Assembly (NCBI RefSeq): GCF_000006445.2
Contig: NC_006047.2
Coordinates: 1,550,001-1,614,000 of the forward strand
Reading direction: 5' to 3'
From: Debaryomyces hansenii CBS767
Lineage: Eukaryota > Ascomycota > Pichiomycetes > Serinales > Debaryomycetaceae
DNA length: 64,000 nucleotides
The notes under the pieces were generated by a model that did not search any database, was not told the DNA's origin, and was given only the letters and a program-made list of their open reading frames with translations. Positions 21,865 to 31,201 of the stretch are shown piece after piece (position 1 is the stretch's first letter; each line of letters starts with the position of its first letter). A program made the translations under genes and the position numbers.

Positions 21865-22071
21865 ATTATTATTATTACTTTATTATTATTAGCTTATTAT
21901 AGTAATAAATATTAAAATTGTGATGGTCTACTTCGGTAGATGAGTATTTTTTTGATATTGTTGATGTTTATATACAGTACACTTATAAGAGAAACAACCA
22001 CTGTAAAAATATAGATGATAAGATATTAAAATTTATAATGAATAAAGTATATACGACACTAGTTCTATAGT

Positions 22072-23805
22072 CTATTTATTTTCTTGTGTCTTAATTTGAA
22101 TCATTTCTGGATCGTTCTCTGTTAATTTATCAGAATTATAAAGAATTATACCATTATCTTTGGCATGTTTTTTCTCAGTTCTCTTGTAGAAATATAAAAC
22201 AACGAACGTCCACAAGCATAACAGAAAGGCGCAGCATGCCGTAAAAGTAAAACCCTTTAAATATCTTGGTGCCTCTACTGTTTTCCAAACGATAACAGAC
22301 ATCCAAGCCGTTGATGCCTGAGCAAGGATATTCATTGATACCAAAATAACAGCCCTCTTACGAGCATCCCTACGACAAATGTCATTCTGCCACGAATATA
22401 ATACAGGCGCCATTGCCCAGCCGAAATATTGTAAGCACCATGCAAACCATTTAGTTCGTTCGGGAACATTCCAAACCGCAAGGATAATATTTCCAGTAAG
22501 GTTAAAAACCTGTGAAAAAATTATTGCCAGCCAACGACTGTGAAATAAATCAGCATAACAACATGTCAATAGAAGCCATACAAGACCTAACCCTGGAGTT
22601 AATGATGTCATACGTTGTTTTGTTCCCTCTCCATATCTATCCAAGGAATTTATCCATAACGTATACGCACCAGAACTCCCGTTATTGTTATTCCAACAAA
22701 ACATATTCCACAAACTTAATACGTATATTTCCCAAGACGAAAGAATCGACTTCCAAAGGCCTAAATCGAACAAATCAGATACATTTTTCTTTGGGTTGAC
22801 CTCTGTCTTATTTTCCTTCAAACGACTTCTAGCTAATCTGATCTCGTCGTCTGTTAAAAAGATAGAGTAACATTCAGAAGGCGTACCAGGAAGCAAATAA
22901 AATCCAATTACTCCTACTGCTATTGATACTATACCATCAACAATGAAAATCCATTGCCAAGCAGCTAATCCATTTTTACCATTAAGGGAATCCTCAATGG
23001 CACCTGATAATAATCCAGAGGTTAAAAGTCCTAAGTATTGTCCAAAATAATAAACCATTGATCTTCTGGCAATTTCATCAACTTTGTACCACGAACCAAA
23101 TAGGTATTGATATGCTAAGTAGGAGGGTGCTTCAAAAGCACCAATAAAGAATCTTATAGCTTTCAACCCCTTGACATTACCGGAACGAAACAAGCAAACA
23201 GTCAAAATAGACCAGCAAATATCTAATGAAGGTAATACAAAATTCAAAGGGGCTGCATATAACAAATACATAAACGGAATTTGGAACACGATATTACCAA
23301 CATTAAACATTACTTGAGTATTAACCAAATCATTTCCTTTCATACCAAGACCCTTGTCCATTCCACCTATATAGGCATTATTAAGATTAGTCTGATCCAA
23401 ATATTTGACCCAGTAAGCCATTAATGAGTAGAATGTCAATAATATGTCAAGCTTCATAATCAATTTCCTTTCAGCTGGAGTGTCTGTCTCATTAAACCAC
23501 TTATACCACTTATGTTTAGAACGGTCATTTTTATTGACTCTGTATTCATACTCGTCAAAGAATTTCCACCATTTACGATTTTTCTCATCACGGTATTCTA
23601 TTTCTACGTCATTTCTGTCTAGATTCTTTTCCGAGCTATGATTATCTGTCGAGACAGATTTTTTCTCGTCAATCTCGCCATTCTCTTCCACGATAACTAT
23701 TTCATCAATACTGTTGTCATTCGAATCTCCGAATTCCTCAACTATTCTCTTCCTGGGTATAAAACCCCATTTAAGCCTCTTCATAGGGTTGATTACGAAA
23801 CTCAT
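22072..23805 (-). CDS. Dal5-family permease, Vht1 (biotin transporter)-like
   Basis: A 577-residue MFS permease of the anion:cation symporter (Dal5/Fen2/Vht1/Seo1) family with ~12 membrane segments. The ~125-residue N-terminal tail has [17 protein letters not shown], and the C-terminus has [19 protein letters not shown]; both closely resemble yeast Vht1, the plasma-membrane biotin-proton symporter. The family segment [18 protein letters not shown] is also present. Related members carry pantothenate, allantoate or nicotinate, so biotin is likely but not certain. The ORF can be read from a GTG at 23811, but the first ATG is at 23805. A TCACGTGA element lies about 200 bp upstream. Confidence 0.75.
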   Translation of the reverse strand: MSFVINPMKRLKWGFIPRKRIVEEFGDSNDNSIDEIVIVEENGEIDEKKSVSTDNHSSEKNLDRNDVEIEYRDEKNRKWWKFFDEYEYRVNKNDRSKHKWYKWFNETDTPAERKLIMKLDILLTFYSLMAYWVKYLDQTNLNNAYIGGMDKGLGMKGNDLVNTQVMFNVGNIVFQIPFMYLLYAAPLNFVLPSLDICWSILTVCLFRSGNVKGLKAIRFFIGAFEAPSYLAYQYLFGSWYKVDEIARRSMVYYFGQYLGLLTSGLLSGAIEDSLNGKNGLAAWQWIFIVDGIVSIAVGVIGFYLLPGTPSECYSIFLTDDEIRLARSRLKENKTEVNPKKNVSDLFDLGLWKSILSSWEIYVLSLWNMFCWNNNNGSSGAYTLWINSLDRYGEGTKQRMTSLTPGLGLVWLLLTCCYADLFHSRWLAIIFSQVFNLTGNIILAVWNVPERTKWFAWCLQYFGWAMAPVLYSWQNDICRRDARKRAVILVSMNILAQASTAWMSVIVWKTVEAPRYLKGFTFTACCAFLLCLWTFVVLYFYKRTEKKHAKDNGIILYNSDKLTENDPEMIQIKTQENK

Positions 23806-24000
23806 TTGCACCTTTTAAAATTTAAAAATCCTAAAGCTAAATTCTAGTATTTTACAAAAAAATAAGATATATGAGTGTAGGGATCTCTTTAATCAAATAT
23901 TCATATGTATTACGGGGATATAGTGGTCTTATATAAAAGGTATGGCGTCGTTCTAATTTATTTGCAACAATCGCCCCGAGAAAATATTGAAAATGTAATT

Positions 24001-24008
24001 TCACGTGA
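24001..24008. promoter_or_regulatory. TCACGTGA E-box upstream of the Vht1-like gene
   Basis: A perfect 8-bp palindrome in the 264-bp gap between the Vht1-like start and the end of the next gene. It fits Cbf1 or another bHLH factor; the function is inferred. Confidence 0.35.
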
Positions 24009-24069
24009 TAGGTACGGCGAAGGTCTACTTAAAACACTATATACAAGATTAAAAAATAAAACCGTTGGG

Positions 24070-25938
24070 CTAACTGACCATAAAGCTAACGTTAGTATAG
24101 AAGTCTAGCATTGGATTTTCTCCTTTTTTGGTACTTGTAATGTCAGTATCAGCCCAATGTTCTAGAAAATCATGATGCAGTTCTACTCTTGGAACTTTAC
24201 CAGTGACCTGCTTGTATAAATCTCCAGCCACTCCAAAGTCCGTAGGGAACATTATGTCAAAATAACCTTGATAGCACATGTATGTAGTTATGTCGACCAT
24301 TTTATCTTGAATGACCGTTTGAACTACGGGTGCATTGTAGTAGCCGTTAATGGAGTTTGGTAAAAAATGGAAATCAGAACAGATCAACGAATGCTGAGGA
24401 AATTTATGCTTCAAAATCTGAAAAAAATGTAATAATTTTGTTGGAATAAATTCTCCAGGCGTTAAATTATCTTTAAAGGGTAAAAGGTAATTCATCGTTT
24501 TTAACTTCTGAGATGAATGGTAAAGAGGATGAATTTTATCTTTGTTGGTGACAAATGGAACCATACTTTTTGCTGTTTCTATCTTGCCCAGAACGGTATC
24601 GGAATGCTTTAAGACTGGATATTGTCCATTTTCTCGTAATTGCAAAAATGCATTGGAGTAGTAACTTAACTCTGGTGTAAAAAATTCATAAAAGTCGCCA
24701 TGCTCGTCAATCAAGACATGGCCCTCATACGGCTCACCTGTAACGTTATCATATCTGATTAAATCATGAGCGAAGTTGTCAAATACTTCCAATGCTATGA
24801 AAAAACAGGGGTCCTCTACTATTCTATCCCAATTGAATATTGATTTATTGATAATCTCTAACTTCAGAGAGTCTAACCCTTGCAGAATTAATTTCGATTT
24901 CAATGCATTTGAGTATTGTTTCTCAGCTAACTGGCTCAGAATTTCAATGATTTTATATTGGGTTCTAGCATAAACATCAGGTTGGTTCTCTTTAATATAA
25001 TTAAGGATGTTACACATTAGGGTACCATTACCTCCTCCCATTTCATAAATTATTAAGTCGTTATAAGGGTAATAGCCATTTAATTTATAATTTACTAATA
25101 AGTAGCGAGCCAAAGCTTCACCATAGTACGGTTGAAATAATTCTGTTGGTGTATGCCATAATTGTAACGATCGCTTTGTCTGGGAAAATTGGCCAGTCTG
25201 TACTAATTCTGTTTCTTTTTTGTAAATTTCTTTGGCTCTACGGGCAAGTTTCGAGTCAGTTTCTTTAGAATCCTCATTTTGCTTCGCTATATCTCTAAGC
25301 TTTTGTTTAGCTTGATGGGCTTTGGGATTCATTTCATCGTATTTTGAATAAGCTTTTTGCCAACTATCCATAAAGTCATCAACATCAGAAATATTATTGT
25401 AATCAAACGGTTGGTCAGGGTGGAAAATTTCAACCTCTTGCGAAAAATATCCATAGTTTGGGTTGTATAAAGAGTCGTCTATAAAATCTGAAGCAAGCAT
25501 TTTGATCTTCTTTGGACGATGTAAACGTCTAGCTAACTTCGAGGAATTAGTAAGCGGATATTCATTGAAAACTTCTTGTGGAGAACGTTCATTGAAAGGG
25601 TAATTAGTGGAGTTTCTATAGATAAAGTCAACGGCATTAAACCCATTCTTAGAATTATTTTTTTGCAATGGATGTACCTTTTTGTCAGTTGGATGTATAC
25701 TTCTTTCTTTCTTAATATCCACTACTGATCTTGATCTCTCATTGGCACCTGATACCTTGAATGCAAAAGTGTCTGGCCGTATTGAATATTCGTGGTGAAA
25801 CCCTTCACTCTCATCGAAATTAGCTAATTTCTTAGGCGTCTCTCGGAACTTCTTGAAAATAGTCCGGTTAAATACTTTGAAAGTAGAACCATAACTCTTA
25901 TGAACTGGTTGTCTAGCAACTGTTATCAGTTTCTGCAT
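24070..25938 (-). CDS. Mitochondrial MidA/NDUFAF7-family SAM-dependent methyltransferase-like protein
   Basis: A 622-residue protein with an Arg/Lys-rich, acid-free N-terminus typical of a mitochondrial presequence (MQKLITVARQPVHKSYGS). The core fits the MidA (DUF185) family: TPTELFQPYYGEALARYLL, the SAM-binding glycine loop IIYEMGGGNGTLMCNIL, and EVFDNFAHDLIRYD in place of the usual EFFDALP segment. NDUFAF7 members methylate an Arg of a complex I subunit. This longer, more divergent type matches the uncharacterised S. cerevisiae YKL162C, which is present although that yeast lacks complex I, so the role may differ. CUG-clade yeasts do have complex I. The long N-terminal ~200 residues have no assignable domain. 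Confidence 0.65.
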   Translation of the reverse strand: MQKLITVARQPVHKSYGSTFKVFNRTIFKKFRETPKKLANFDESEGFHHEYSIRPDTFAFKVSGANERSRSVVDIKKERSIHPTDKKVHPLQKNNSKNGFNAVDFIYRNSTNYPFNERSPQEVFNEYPLTNSSKLARRLHRPKKIKMLASDFIDDSLYNPNYGYFSQEVEIFHPDQPFDYNNISDVDDFMDSWQKAYSKYDEMNPKAHQAKQKLRDIAKQNEDSKETDSKLARRAKEIYKKETELVQTGQFSQTKRSLQLWHTPTELFQPYYGEALARYLLVNYKLNGYYPYNDLIIYEMGGGNGTLMCNILNYIKENQPDVYARTQYKIIEILSQLAEKQYSNALKSKLILQGLDSLKLEIINKSIFNWDRIVEDPCFFIALEVFDNFAHDLIRYDNVTGEPYEGHVLIDEHGDFYEFFTPELSYYSNAFLQLRENGQYPVLKHSDTVLGKIETAKSMVPFVTNKDKIHPLYHSSQKLKTMNYLLPFKDNLTPGEFIPTKLLHFFQILKHKFPQHSLICSDFHFLPNSINGYYNAPVVQTVIQDKMVDITTYMCYQGYFDIMFPTDFGVAGDLYKQVTGKVPRVELHHDFLEHWADTDITSTKKGENPMLDFYTNVSFMVS

Positions 25939-26082
25939 TGCATATGTTACAAAATAAGCTCTTTATTGGAGAAAATGAATGAAATCAAAATAGTACGTTA
26001 AAAAAATAAATTACACAAAAGAACCGGACATGCTTAGTCTTTTTCAATTCGTTATACCATATATATACATACACGTACGAAA

Positions 26083-26385
26083 TTATGCTTCAGTAAAGAT
26101 CACATCCTCCTTAGCGTCGAACTCATCCATACACTCTATTATAGTTTTTAAGTTATCAATAACGCTGCTAATAGCAACTCTTATAACCCTATCACTTGAA
26201 CCACTAAATTCACATATTAAGTTTCTATCAGAACTTCTACAGGAAACACTTAGTTCCGTTGATCTTAAAATTAGGTCTGGTGATAAACTGTTGCATGCAA
26301 TCAGCGCTTGTTTCTCACTCTCAAAGGGTATGTTTATTGATACTTGATGTGATAATTTCTCATCGGTGATTGTTTGAGTAGTCAT
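26083..26385 (-). CDS. PCC1: KEOPS/EKC complex subunit Pcc1
   Basis: A 100-residue protein of the Pcc1/LAGE3 family: VSINIPFESEKQALIACNSL, then LSPDL, a central beta strand, and the C-terminal helix RVAISSVIDNLKTIIECMDEF. Size and order match the family. Pcc1 is the dimerising subunit of KEOPS, which makes the t6A modification on ANN-decoding tRNAs and was also linked to telomeres and transcription. The S. cerevisiae gene is interrupted by introns; here the frame is open from ATG to stop with no intron needed. Family assignment rests on pattern, not on an alignment. Confidence 0.8.
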   Translation of the reverse strand: MTTQTITDEKLSHQVSINIPFESEKQALIACNSLSPDLILRSTELSVSCRSSDRNLICEFSGSSDRVIRVAISSVIDNLKTIIECMDEFDAKEDVIFTEA

Positions 26386-26769
26386 AAGTGGTTATTTTCA
26401 ATATTCTTATAACAGCAATCTCCAATTCTTAATGGAAGTTCTATTATGTTCCTTTTATTTATATATTCTTTAAATAAGTTGGAATTTTTCGATTTTTATT
26501 TCAATAATTGAATCTAATACTTCAATGAGATAGATTTACCTTTATACACAGTATGCGACAAATCCATCAAATATTCAACTACACTGCAAATTAGCTGATT
26601 GATTTTACCTGGTTCAATATATTTATATATATATATATATATGAATACTAAAGAATCTTGAATGTGAATTACTTCCTGAGTGTATATATTTGGAAATGGT
26701 CTATAATAATACACTAGAATTAGTATATAAAGAAATGGTATATAATAGCGGCGATTTCAGGAGATACGA
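26386..26769. other. Intergenic region PCC1-CCT7 with TA microsatellite
   Basis: A 384-bp AT-rich gap serving as PCC1 upstream region and CCT7 downstream region. Apart from the TA run at 26624-26642, nothing notable is seen. A 66-codon ORF at 26514-26714 is low-complexity and is considered spurious. Confidence 0.5.
26624..26642. repeat. TA dinucleotide microsatellite
   Basis: A 19-base uninterrupted TA run between CCT7 and PCC1. Confidence 0.9.
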
Positions 26770-28392
26770 TTAATAGGCGCCTCTTCCTCTAGATTCTTGG
26801 TTTGCATCTTCGTTTTGAATTGTTTCGTCAACCGATAATAATAACGTAGCAGCTTCGGTGGCAGATTGAATAGAATTAATTTTAACCAACGATGGTTCCC
26901 AAATAAAGTTCTTCATATTATTTCCAACCGATTCTTTTTGGAAATCAATACCATAAGAATTTTCTCCCTTTGCATGTGCACTTCTTAATTTATTTAAAAG
27001 CTCAATACCATCAAGACCTGCGTTTTCACATAATTGTCTTGGAATAACTTCTAACGCCTTGGCAAATGCTGCTATAATTAATTGCTGTTTACCGGCTACA
27101 GTCTTAGCGTAGTCTCTTAAGTGTTTTGAAACTTCCATTTCAATAGCACCACCACCAGCAACAACTGAATTGTGAGTAACTGCCCTTTTAACAATCATGA
27201 TGGCATCGTGTAATGATCTTTCAACTTCAGCAATAACTTGTTCGGCACCACCTCTCAAGATCAATGTACAAGTCTTAGTTTGAGGACATCCTTTAAATAC
27301 ATTATATCTGTCTGAACCTATTTGAACTTCTTCAAAATCTTCACAGGTTCCTAAATCCTTCTCATCAATATTTGAACATGTGGATTGAATTCTACCACCT
27401 ACCGCTTTAATGACTCTATCCATGTCTTCAGCTGAAACTCTTCCAGCACAGAAAATATTTCTATCGGCAAAAAATTGAGTGGCTAAATCACCAATAGGCA
27501 ATTTCGATAAAACAATATTCGCACCAGTATCCTTGATGGCTTCTAATTTTGAGAAAATAATCTTCCATTCTGCATCCACAATATCTTGATAATCTTGAAC
27601 TTGTTGAACTCTCACTTCAGCATTATCCTTTTCAGCTTTCAATTCTAATTCAATATTTAAGTTTAAAATTTTTGGAGTTGTAAACTGTTTTGGTTGTTGT
27701 TCGAACCCAGCGTATGAAAAAGTCTTTTTGAAGGCAACACCGTCAATAAATAAAGAATCTTCCATTCCACCACCTGGGACTTTCTTAATTCCTATTAAGT
27801 TTTCATCCAAGTCATCTTGGTCCAAACTTAACACGGAATCAACTACCATTTTAGTGAAAAAATCAGAATTTTTACTTATAAGCTTAGAAGACATTGCCGT
27901 TTTGGCACATCTTTCAAGTAAATGGCGGAATTCGACTTCATCATCTTTTTTGATTTCTAACGCCACCTCTTTGACCTTTGCAACAGCTAATTCGCTTGCT
28001 TTTCTCAACCCCTTGGTAATAAGATGGGATGAAATTCCATCTTCAATGAATGTTTTGCTTTCTTTCATAAGTTCACCTGCCAAGATGGTTACTGAAGTTG
28101 TACCATCACCAACTTCTGCATCTTGAGCACGAGAAATATCCACTAACATTTTAGCAGCTGGATGAACAATATCCAACAACTTTAAGATAGTAGCACCATC
28201 ATTCGAAATAGTGGTTTTTCCATTAGAAGAGACGATTAAAATATCGGATCCAAATGGACCTAATGTTGGTTTCAAGGTATCTTGGATGGCTAAACACGCA
28301 TTAATATTATTAATGATTTGACCTTTACCCTGAGACAGATCTGTTCCTTCCTTCAAAACAACGATTGTCGGTGTTTGTGTGGAAAATGACAT
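26770..28392 (-). CDS. CCT7: Chaperonin TRiC/CCT subunit eta
   Basis: A 540-residue group II chaperonin subunit, collinear with S. cerevisiae Cct7 along its whole length. The start [18 protein letters not shown] and the C-terminal SVDETIQNE are eta-specific. ATP-site motifs are LGPFGSD (44-50), NDGATIL (64-70) and GDGTTS (95-100). The apical part contains [14 protein letters not shown], and [21 protein letters not shown] marks the return to the intermediate domain. As part of the 16-mer CCT ring it folds actin, tubulin and WD-repeat proteins in the cytosol. Residue 19 is a CTG codon at a position where human CCT7 has Ser, supporting CUG-Ser decoding. Confidence 0.97.
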   Translation of the reverse strand: MSFSTQTPTIVVLKEGTDLSQGKGQIINNINACLAIQDTLKPTLGPFGSDILIVSSNGKTTISNDGATILKLLDIVHPAAKMLVDISRAQDAEVGDGTTSVTILAGELMKESKTFIEDGISSHLITKGLRKASELAVAKVKEVALEIKKDDEVEFRHLLERCAKTAMSSKLISKNSDFFTKMVVDSVLSLDQDDLDENLIGIKKVPGGGMEDSLFIDGVAFKKTFSYAGFEQQPKQFTTPKILNLNIELELKAEKDNAEVRVQQVQDYQDIVDAEWKIIFSKLEAIKDTGANIVLSKLPIGDLATQFFADRNIFCAGRVSAEDMDRVIKAVGGRIQSTCSNIDEKDLGTCEDFEEVQIGSDRYNVFKGCPQTKTCTLILRGGAEQVIAEVERSLHDAIMIVKRAVTHNSVVAGGGAIEMEVSKHLRDYAKTVAGKQQLIIAAFAKALEVIPRQLCENAGLDGIELLNKLRSAHAKGENSYGIDFQKESVGNNMKNFIWEPSLVKINSIQSATEAATLLLSVDETIQNEDANQESRGRGAY

Positions 28393-28589
28393 TATATTAT
28401 TGATTTATCAATGTATTTTAGCTTGGAAATGATGTTTCTAATGTCCTTATAACAAATTTGTTAGATCAAGTAAATTTATTGTTGAAGAAAATGAAAGGTG
28501 CACTACTCTGAAAATTATGGAAAAAATCTACATGGTAGAACATAGAATACAGATATAATATAGGAAAGGTACCCATTTACATATTACAA

Positions 28590-29108
28590 ATGTTTAATAG
28601 AAGTAATATTAAAAACGGGTTAGCCCCCGTATCGAGGTCATTTCAGAGAAATGTTGCTATGAAGGGTGATGTTCATTTATCCAATAGAAGAGTAATGAGA
28701 AAGATTAAGCTCGGTAAAGCTAGACCTGCGATTTTCCACCAATTTGAAACATTAGTAGAACTTAGTGATGGTTCAGTCATTAAAAGAAGGTCCCAAGCAC
28801 CTAAGGATGAAATAAGAATGATTAACGATCAAAGAAATAGTACATTATGGAATCCACACAGATCAGACTTGGCAAGCATCAATCCTAATGCTACAGGTAA
28901 GGTTAACAGATTCAAACAAAGATTCTCTTCGTTTGAGCAAAAAGATGATCAAGAAGTAGCTGATGTTGAAATGGAAAATGCAGCTGATAGCGAAAATATC
29001 CAGACGAAATCAAAACATGATGACTATATTGAATTAATGGGGCATAACGTGGAAGAAGTTAAAGGCGGAAAGTTGTTAGACAAAAAGTCAAATAAGAAAA
29101 AGAAATGA
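28590..29108 (+). CDS. MRPL36: Mitochondrial large-subunit ribosomal protein bL31m (Mrpl36)
   Basis: A 172-residue protein with a short basic presequence ([21 protein letters not shown]). The core [36 protein letters not shown] and [15 protein letters not shown] matches yeast Mrpl36/bL31m closely. The C-terminus is acidic, then Lys-rich (KKSNKKKK), as in the yeast protein. It is a structural part of the mitochondrial 54S subunit. It is divergent from CCT7 across 197 bp and convergent with the next gene at a 72-bp gap. Confidence 0.9.
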   Translation: MFNRSNIKNGLAPVSRSFQRNVAMKGDVHLSNRRVMRKIKLGKARPAIFHQFETLVELSDGSVIKRRSQAPKDEIRMINDQRNSTLWNPHRSDLASINPNATGKVNRFKQRFSSFEQKDDQEVADVEMENAADSENIQTKSKHDDYIELMGHNVEEVKGGKLLDKKSNKKKK

Positions 29109-29180
29109 TCTTTTTATTGAATTATAAATATGCCTGTAAATATATCGTATAAATACTAATAATCGCAATTATTAAAGTAA

Positions 29181-31103
29181 CTAATGCTGAACAAGAGAAG
29201 GTAAACTTTCCACCTGTAATACTTCCCTATAAAACTGGGGATCTTTTTTAAATATGCTCTTTAATATATCTTCTAGTAATACACCAGAAAACCTTAACTC
29301 ATCGATACACCATTTTAAAGTGTTTAAATCGTAATCTTGAATTGCGTGGTTGGAAATGATTGATAAACATTCCAATCTGGCACTCCCTTCCAAGGATAAT
29401 AGTTGCAGAAAGCCCTTAGGAAATGAGTACTGCTCTAAGTTTAATTCATCTCCAGAGCTACGGAGAATCGAAATATTTTCATGAGAATTACGACTAATTT
29501 GCGTAAACAAACTTCGACTAACTCGATTATTTATATTTTCTGAAACAAACGCAAAAAAGGCTATAGTCAACAGATTAAAGCATTCATCATTATTATCCAA
29601 TTTATGAAAGCGAGACGCTAAATCTTCAAGAAATTTCTTCTTCTCTTTACTATTTGAAGTTCGGATAAGATACTTAAAAACACTAATATGTCCCACTTTA
29701 GAAATTTCTATATCAGTTGATCTAAGCATGTCAATACATTGAGTTATCTTTTGTTGCCTTATTAATTTTCTGATGATAGAATCAAAGTCTAAGAAGTTAA
29801 TTCCGTTTTTGGATTTGAATATAAACAGCAAAATTTTTTCTGCCCCAGATTCATTATTTTGCAGCAAGAAAGCCTCAAATAACAGTGATAATGTCAGTCG
29901 TCTTAATGGTGGTTTTAATTGTTTCATTAATTTTTCAAACATCTCGGCATATTTGGGGTGAGTGCCGTAAAACCTCAAAATGCAATCTTGTAAATCAGGA
30001 TTATTGTAAAGTTCTGTAGATAGATTTTCACATACTATATTTTCTGCCGCATCCTCATTTGTTTCTATAAGTTTCTCTATTAGTTTACTTAAGGCTACTG
30101 TATTCTTGGCTGAGGTTATCTCTATATTCTTAATTGAGTTCCATAATTTGCCTGCTCTCGTTACATCACCGTGCTCTATATTTTTCTGCATTAGTTTAAT
30201 AGTGGCTTCGTAAAATTTCTTTAAATCGTCTTCCAGTTGTTTATCAACAAGTGAACTTTGTAATATCCTATCATAAAGTATGTTTGCAAAAAAAGGCTGC
30301 TGCTTTCCTTCGGCCAAATATAGTAATAAATCGCACATATCTGATAATTTTATATCATTTGTGGAGAATTCATTTAAGATCTTCATAATCGTGTATGAGT
30401 TGTAAATGTGGTTGGTAGTTGTATCAATGGCTAAAGAACGAAGAAGTAGACGAATGGTTTGATTGTTCAAAGGAATGTTAAAAGCTTTGAATCTTAATGC
30501 AAATGACGATGCTAGTAAATGTTCACCGGAACTAACAGCCTGATTGACTATTAAGTCTGCTAGTGCATTTCTCAATTCTGGTTCTGTTGTTCGCCCGCTA
30601 TGGGCACTGATATGCATAAAATCACTTTCTACTGGAGTTGAAACTATACCTGACTCTATCATTTTTTCAAAAGATTTTAGGACAACTTCAAAGTTTCCTT
30701 CCATAAGAAGACGATTGAGATCATCCAAAAGAAGTGCTTTGATTGAGTTGGAAAATGTATAGTTGAAAAATAAAAAGGTTATCATATCTTTGTTAATCCT
30801 AGGATATTGTAGAAGATCATCTAAGAGACTAGCATTATTTTGGATATAAATATCACGGCACTCATTAGCAGCATACCTGAACCTTCTTGTCCTACCGCTT
30901 AATATCTGATATACTTTTGACAATCGTGCAAATATAGATGCATTTATTTCATTCTCATCCTTCATGTCATTTATACTGTACATATCCGGCACTTTCGTAT
31001 CTATTTTAGTAGATACATTTGAATAGTGCCGGGATATCACAATCCGGTGTACTTCTGCACCAATAAGTCTATATCTATAACATCGAAGCATGATGCAATT
31101 CAT
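29181..31103 (-). CDS. Predicted mitochondrial helical-repeat (PPR-like) protein
   Basis: About 640 residues. The open frame reaches a GTG at 31154, but the first ATGs are at 31103 and 31091. Either gives an Arg/Tyr-rich presequence (MLRCYRYRLIGAEVHRIVIS) with a plausible cleavage near RHYSN. The rest is Leu/Ile/Asn/Lys-rich and almost wholly alpha-helical, with ~35-residue periodicity hinted by segments such as LLRSLAIDTTTNHIYNSYTI. This is the look of yeast mitochondrial RNA-binding translational activators (Aep, Atp22, Rmd9 type), but I cannot identify the orthologue. A CACGTG at 31152-31157 sits 50 bp upstream of the chosen ATG, inside the longer non-ATG frame, which supports the shorter start. 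Confidence 0.6.
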   Translation of the reverse strand: MNCIMLRCYRYRLIGAEVHRIVISRHYSNVSTKIDTKVPDMYSINDMKDENEINASIFARLSKVYQILSGRTRRFRYAANECRDIYIQNNASLLDDLLQYPRINKDMITFLFFNYTFSNSIKALLLDDLNRLLMEGNFEVVLKSFEKMIESGIVSTPVESDFMHISAHSGRTTEPELRNALADLIVNQAVSSGEHLLASSFALRFKAFNIPLNNQTIRLLLRSLAIDTTTNHIYNSYTIMKILNEFSTNDIKLSDMCDLLLYLAEGKQQPFFANILYDRILQSSLVDKQLEDDLKKFYEATIKLMQKNIEHGDVTRAGKLWNSIKNIEITSAKNTVALSKLIEKLIETNEDAAENIVCENLSTELYNNPDLQDCILRFYGTHPKYAEMFEKLMKQLKPPLRRLTLSLLFEAFLLQNNESGAEKILLFIFKSKNGINFLDFDSIIRKLIRQQKITQCIDMLRSTDIEISKVGHISVFKYLIRTSNSKEKKKFLEDLASRFHKLDNNDECFNLLTIAFFAFVSENINNRVSRSLFTQISRNSHENISILRSSGDELNLEQYSFPKGFLQLLSLEGSARLECLSIISNHAIQDYDLNTLKWCIDELRFSGVLLEDILKSIFKKDPQFYREVLQVESLPSLVQH

Positions 31104-31151
31104 GACATCTCTAGTAATTATTATCAACAGATTTTTAAATATATATTCGCG

Positions 31152-31157
31152 CACGTG
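31152..31157. promoter_or_regulatory. CACGTG E-box between RCY1 and the PPR-like gene
   Basis: A palindromic CACGTG in the 98-bp gap between the RCY1 stop and the ATG of the next minus-strand gene. Confidence 0.3.
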
Positions 31158-31201
31158 ATTATACTTCTTACTACTCTAACATTGATTTATGCATTTGTAT
31201 A

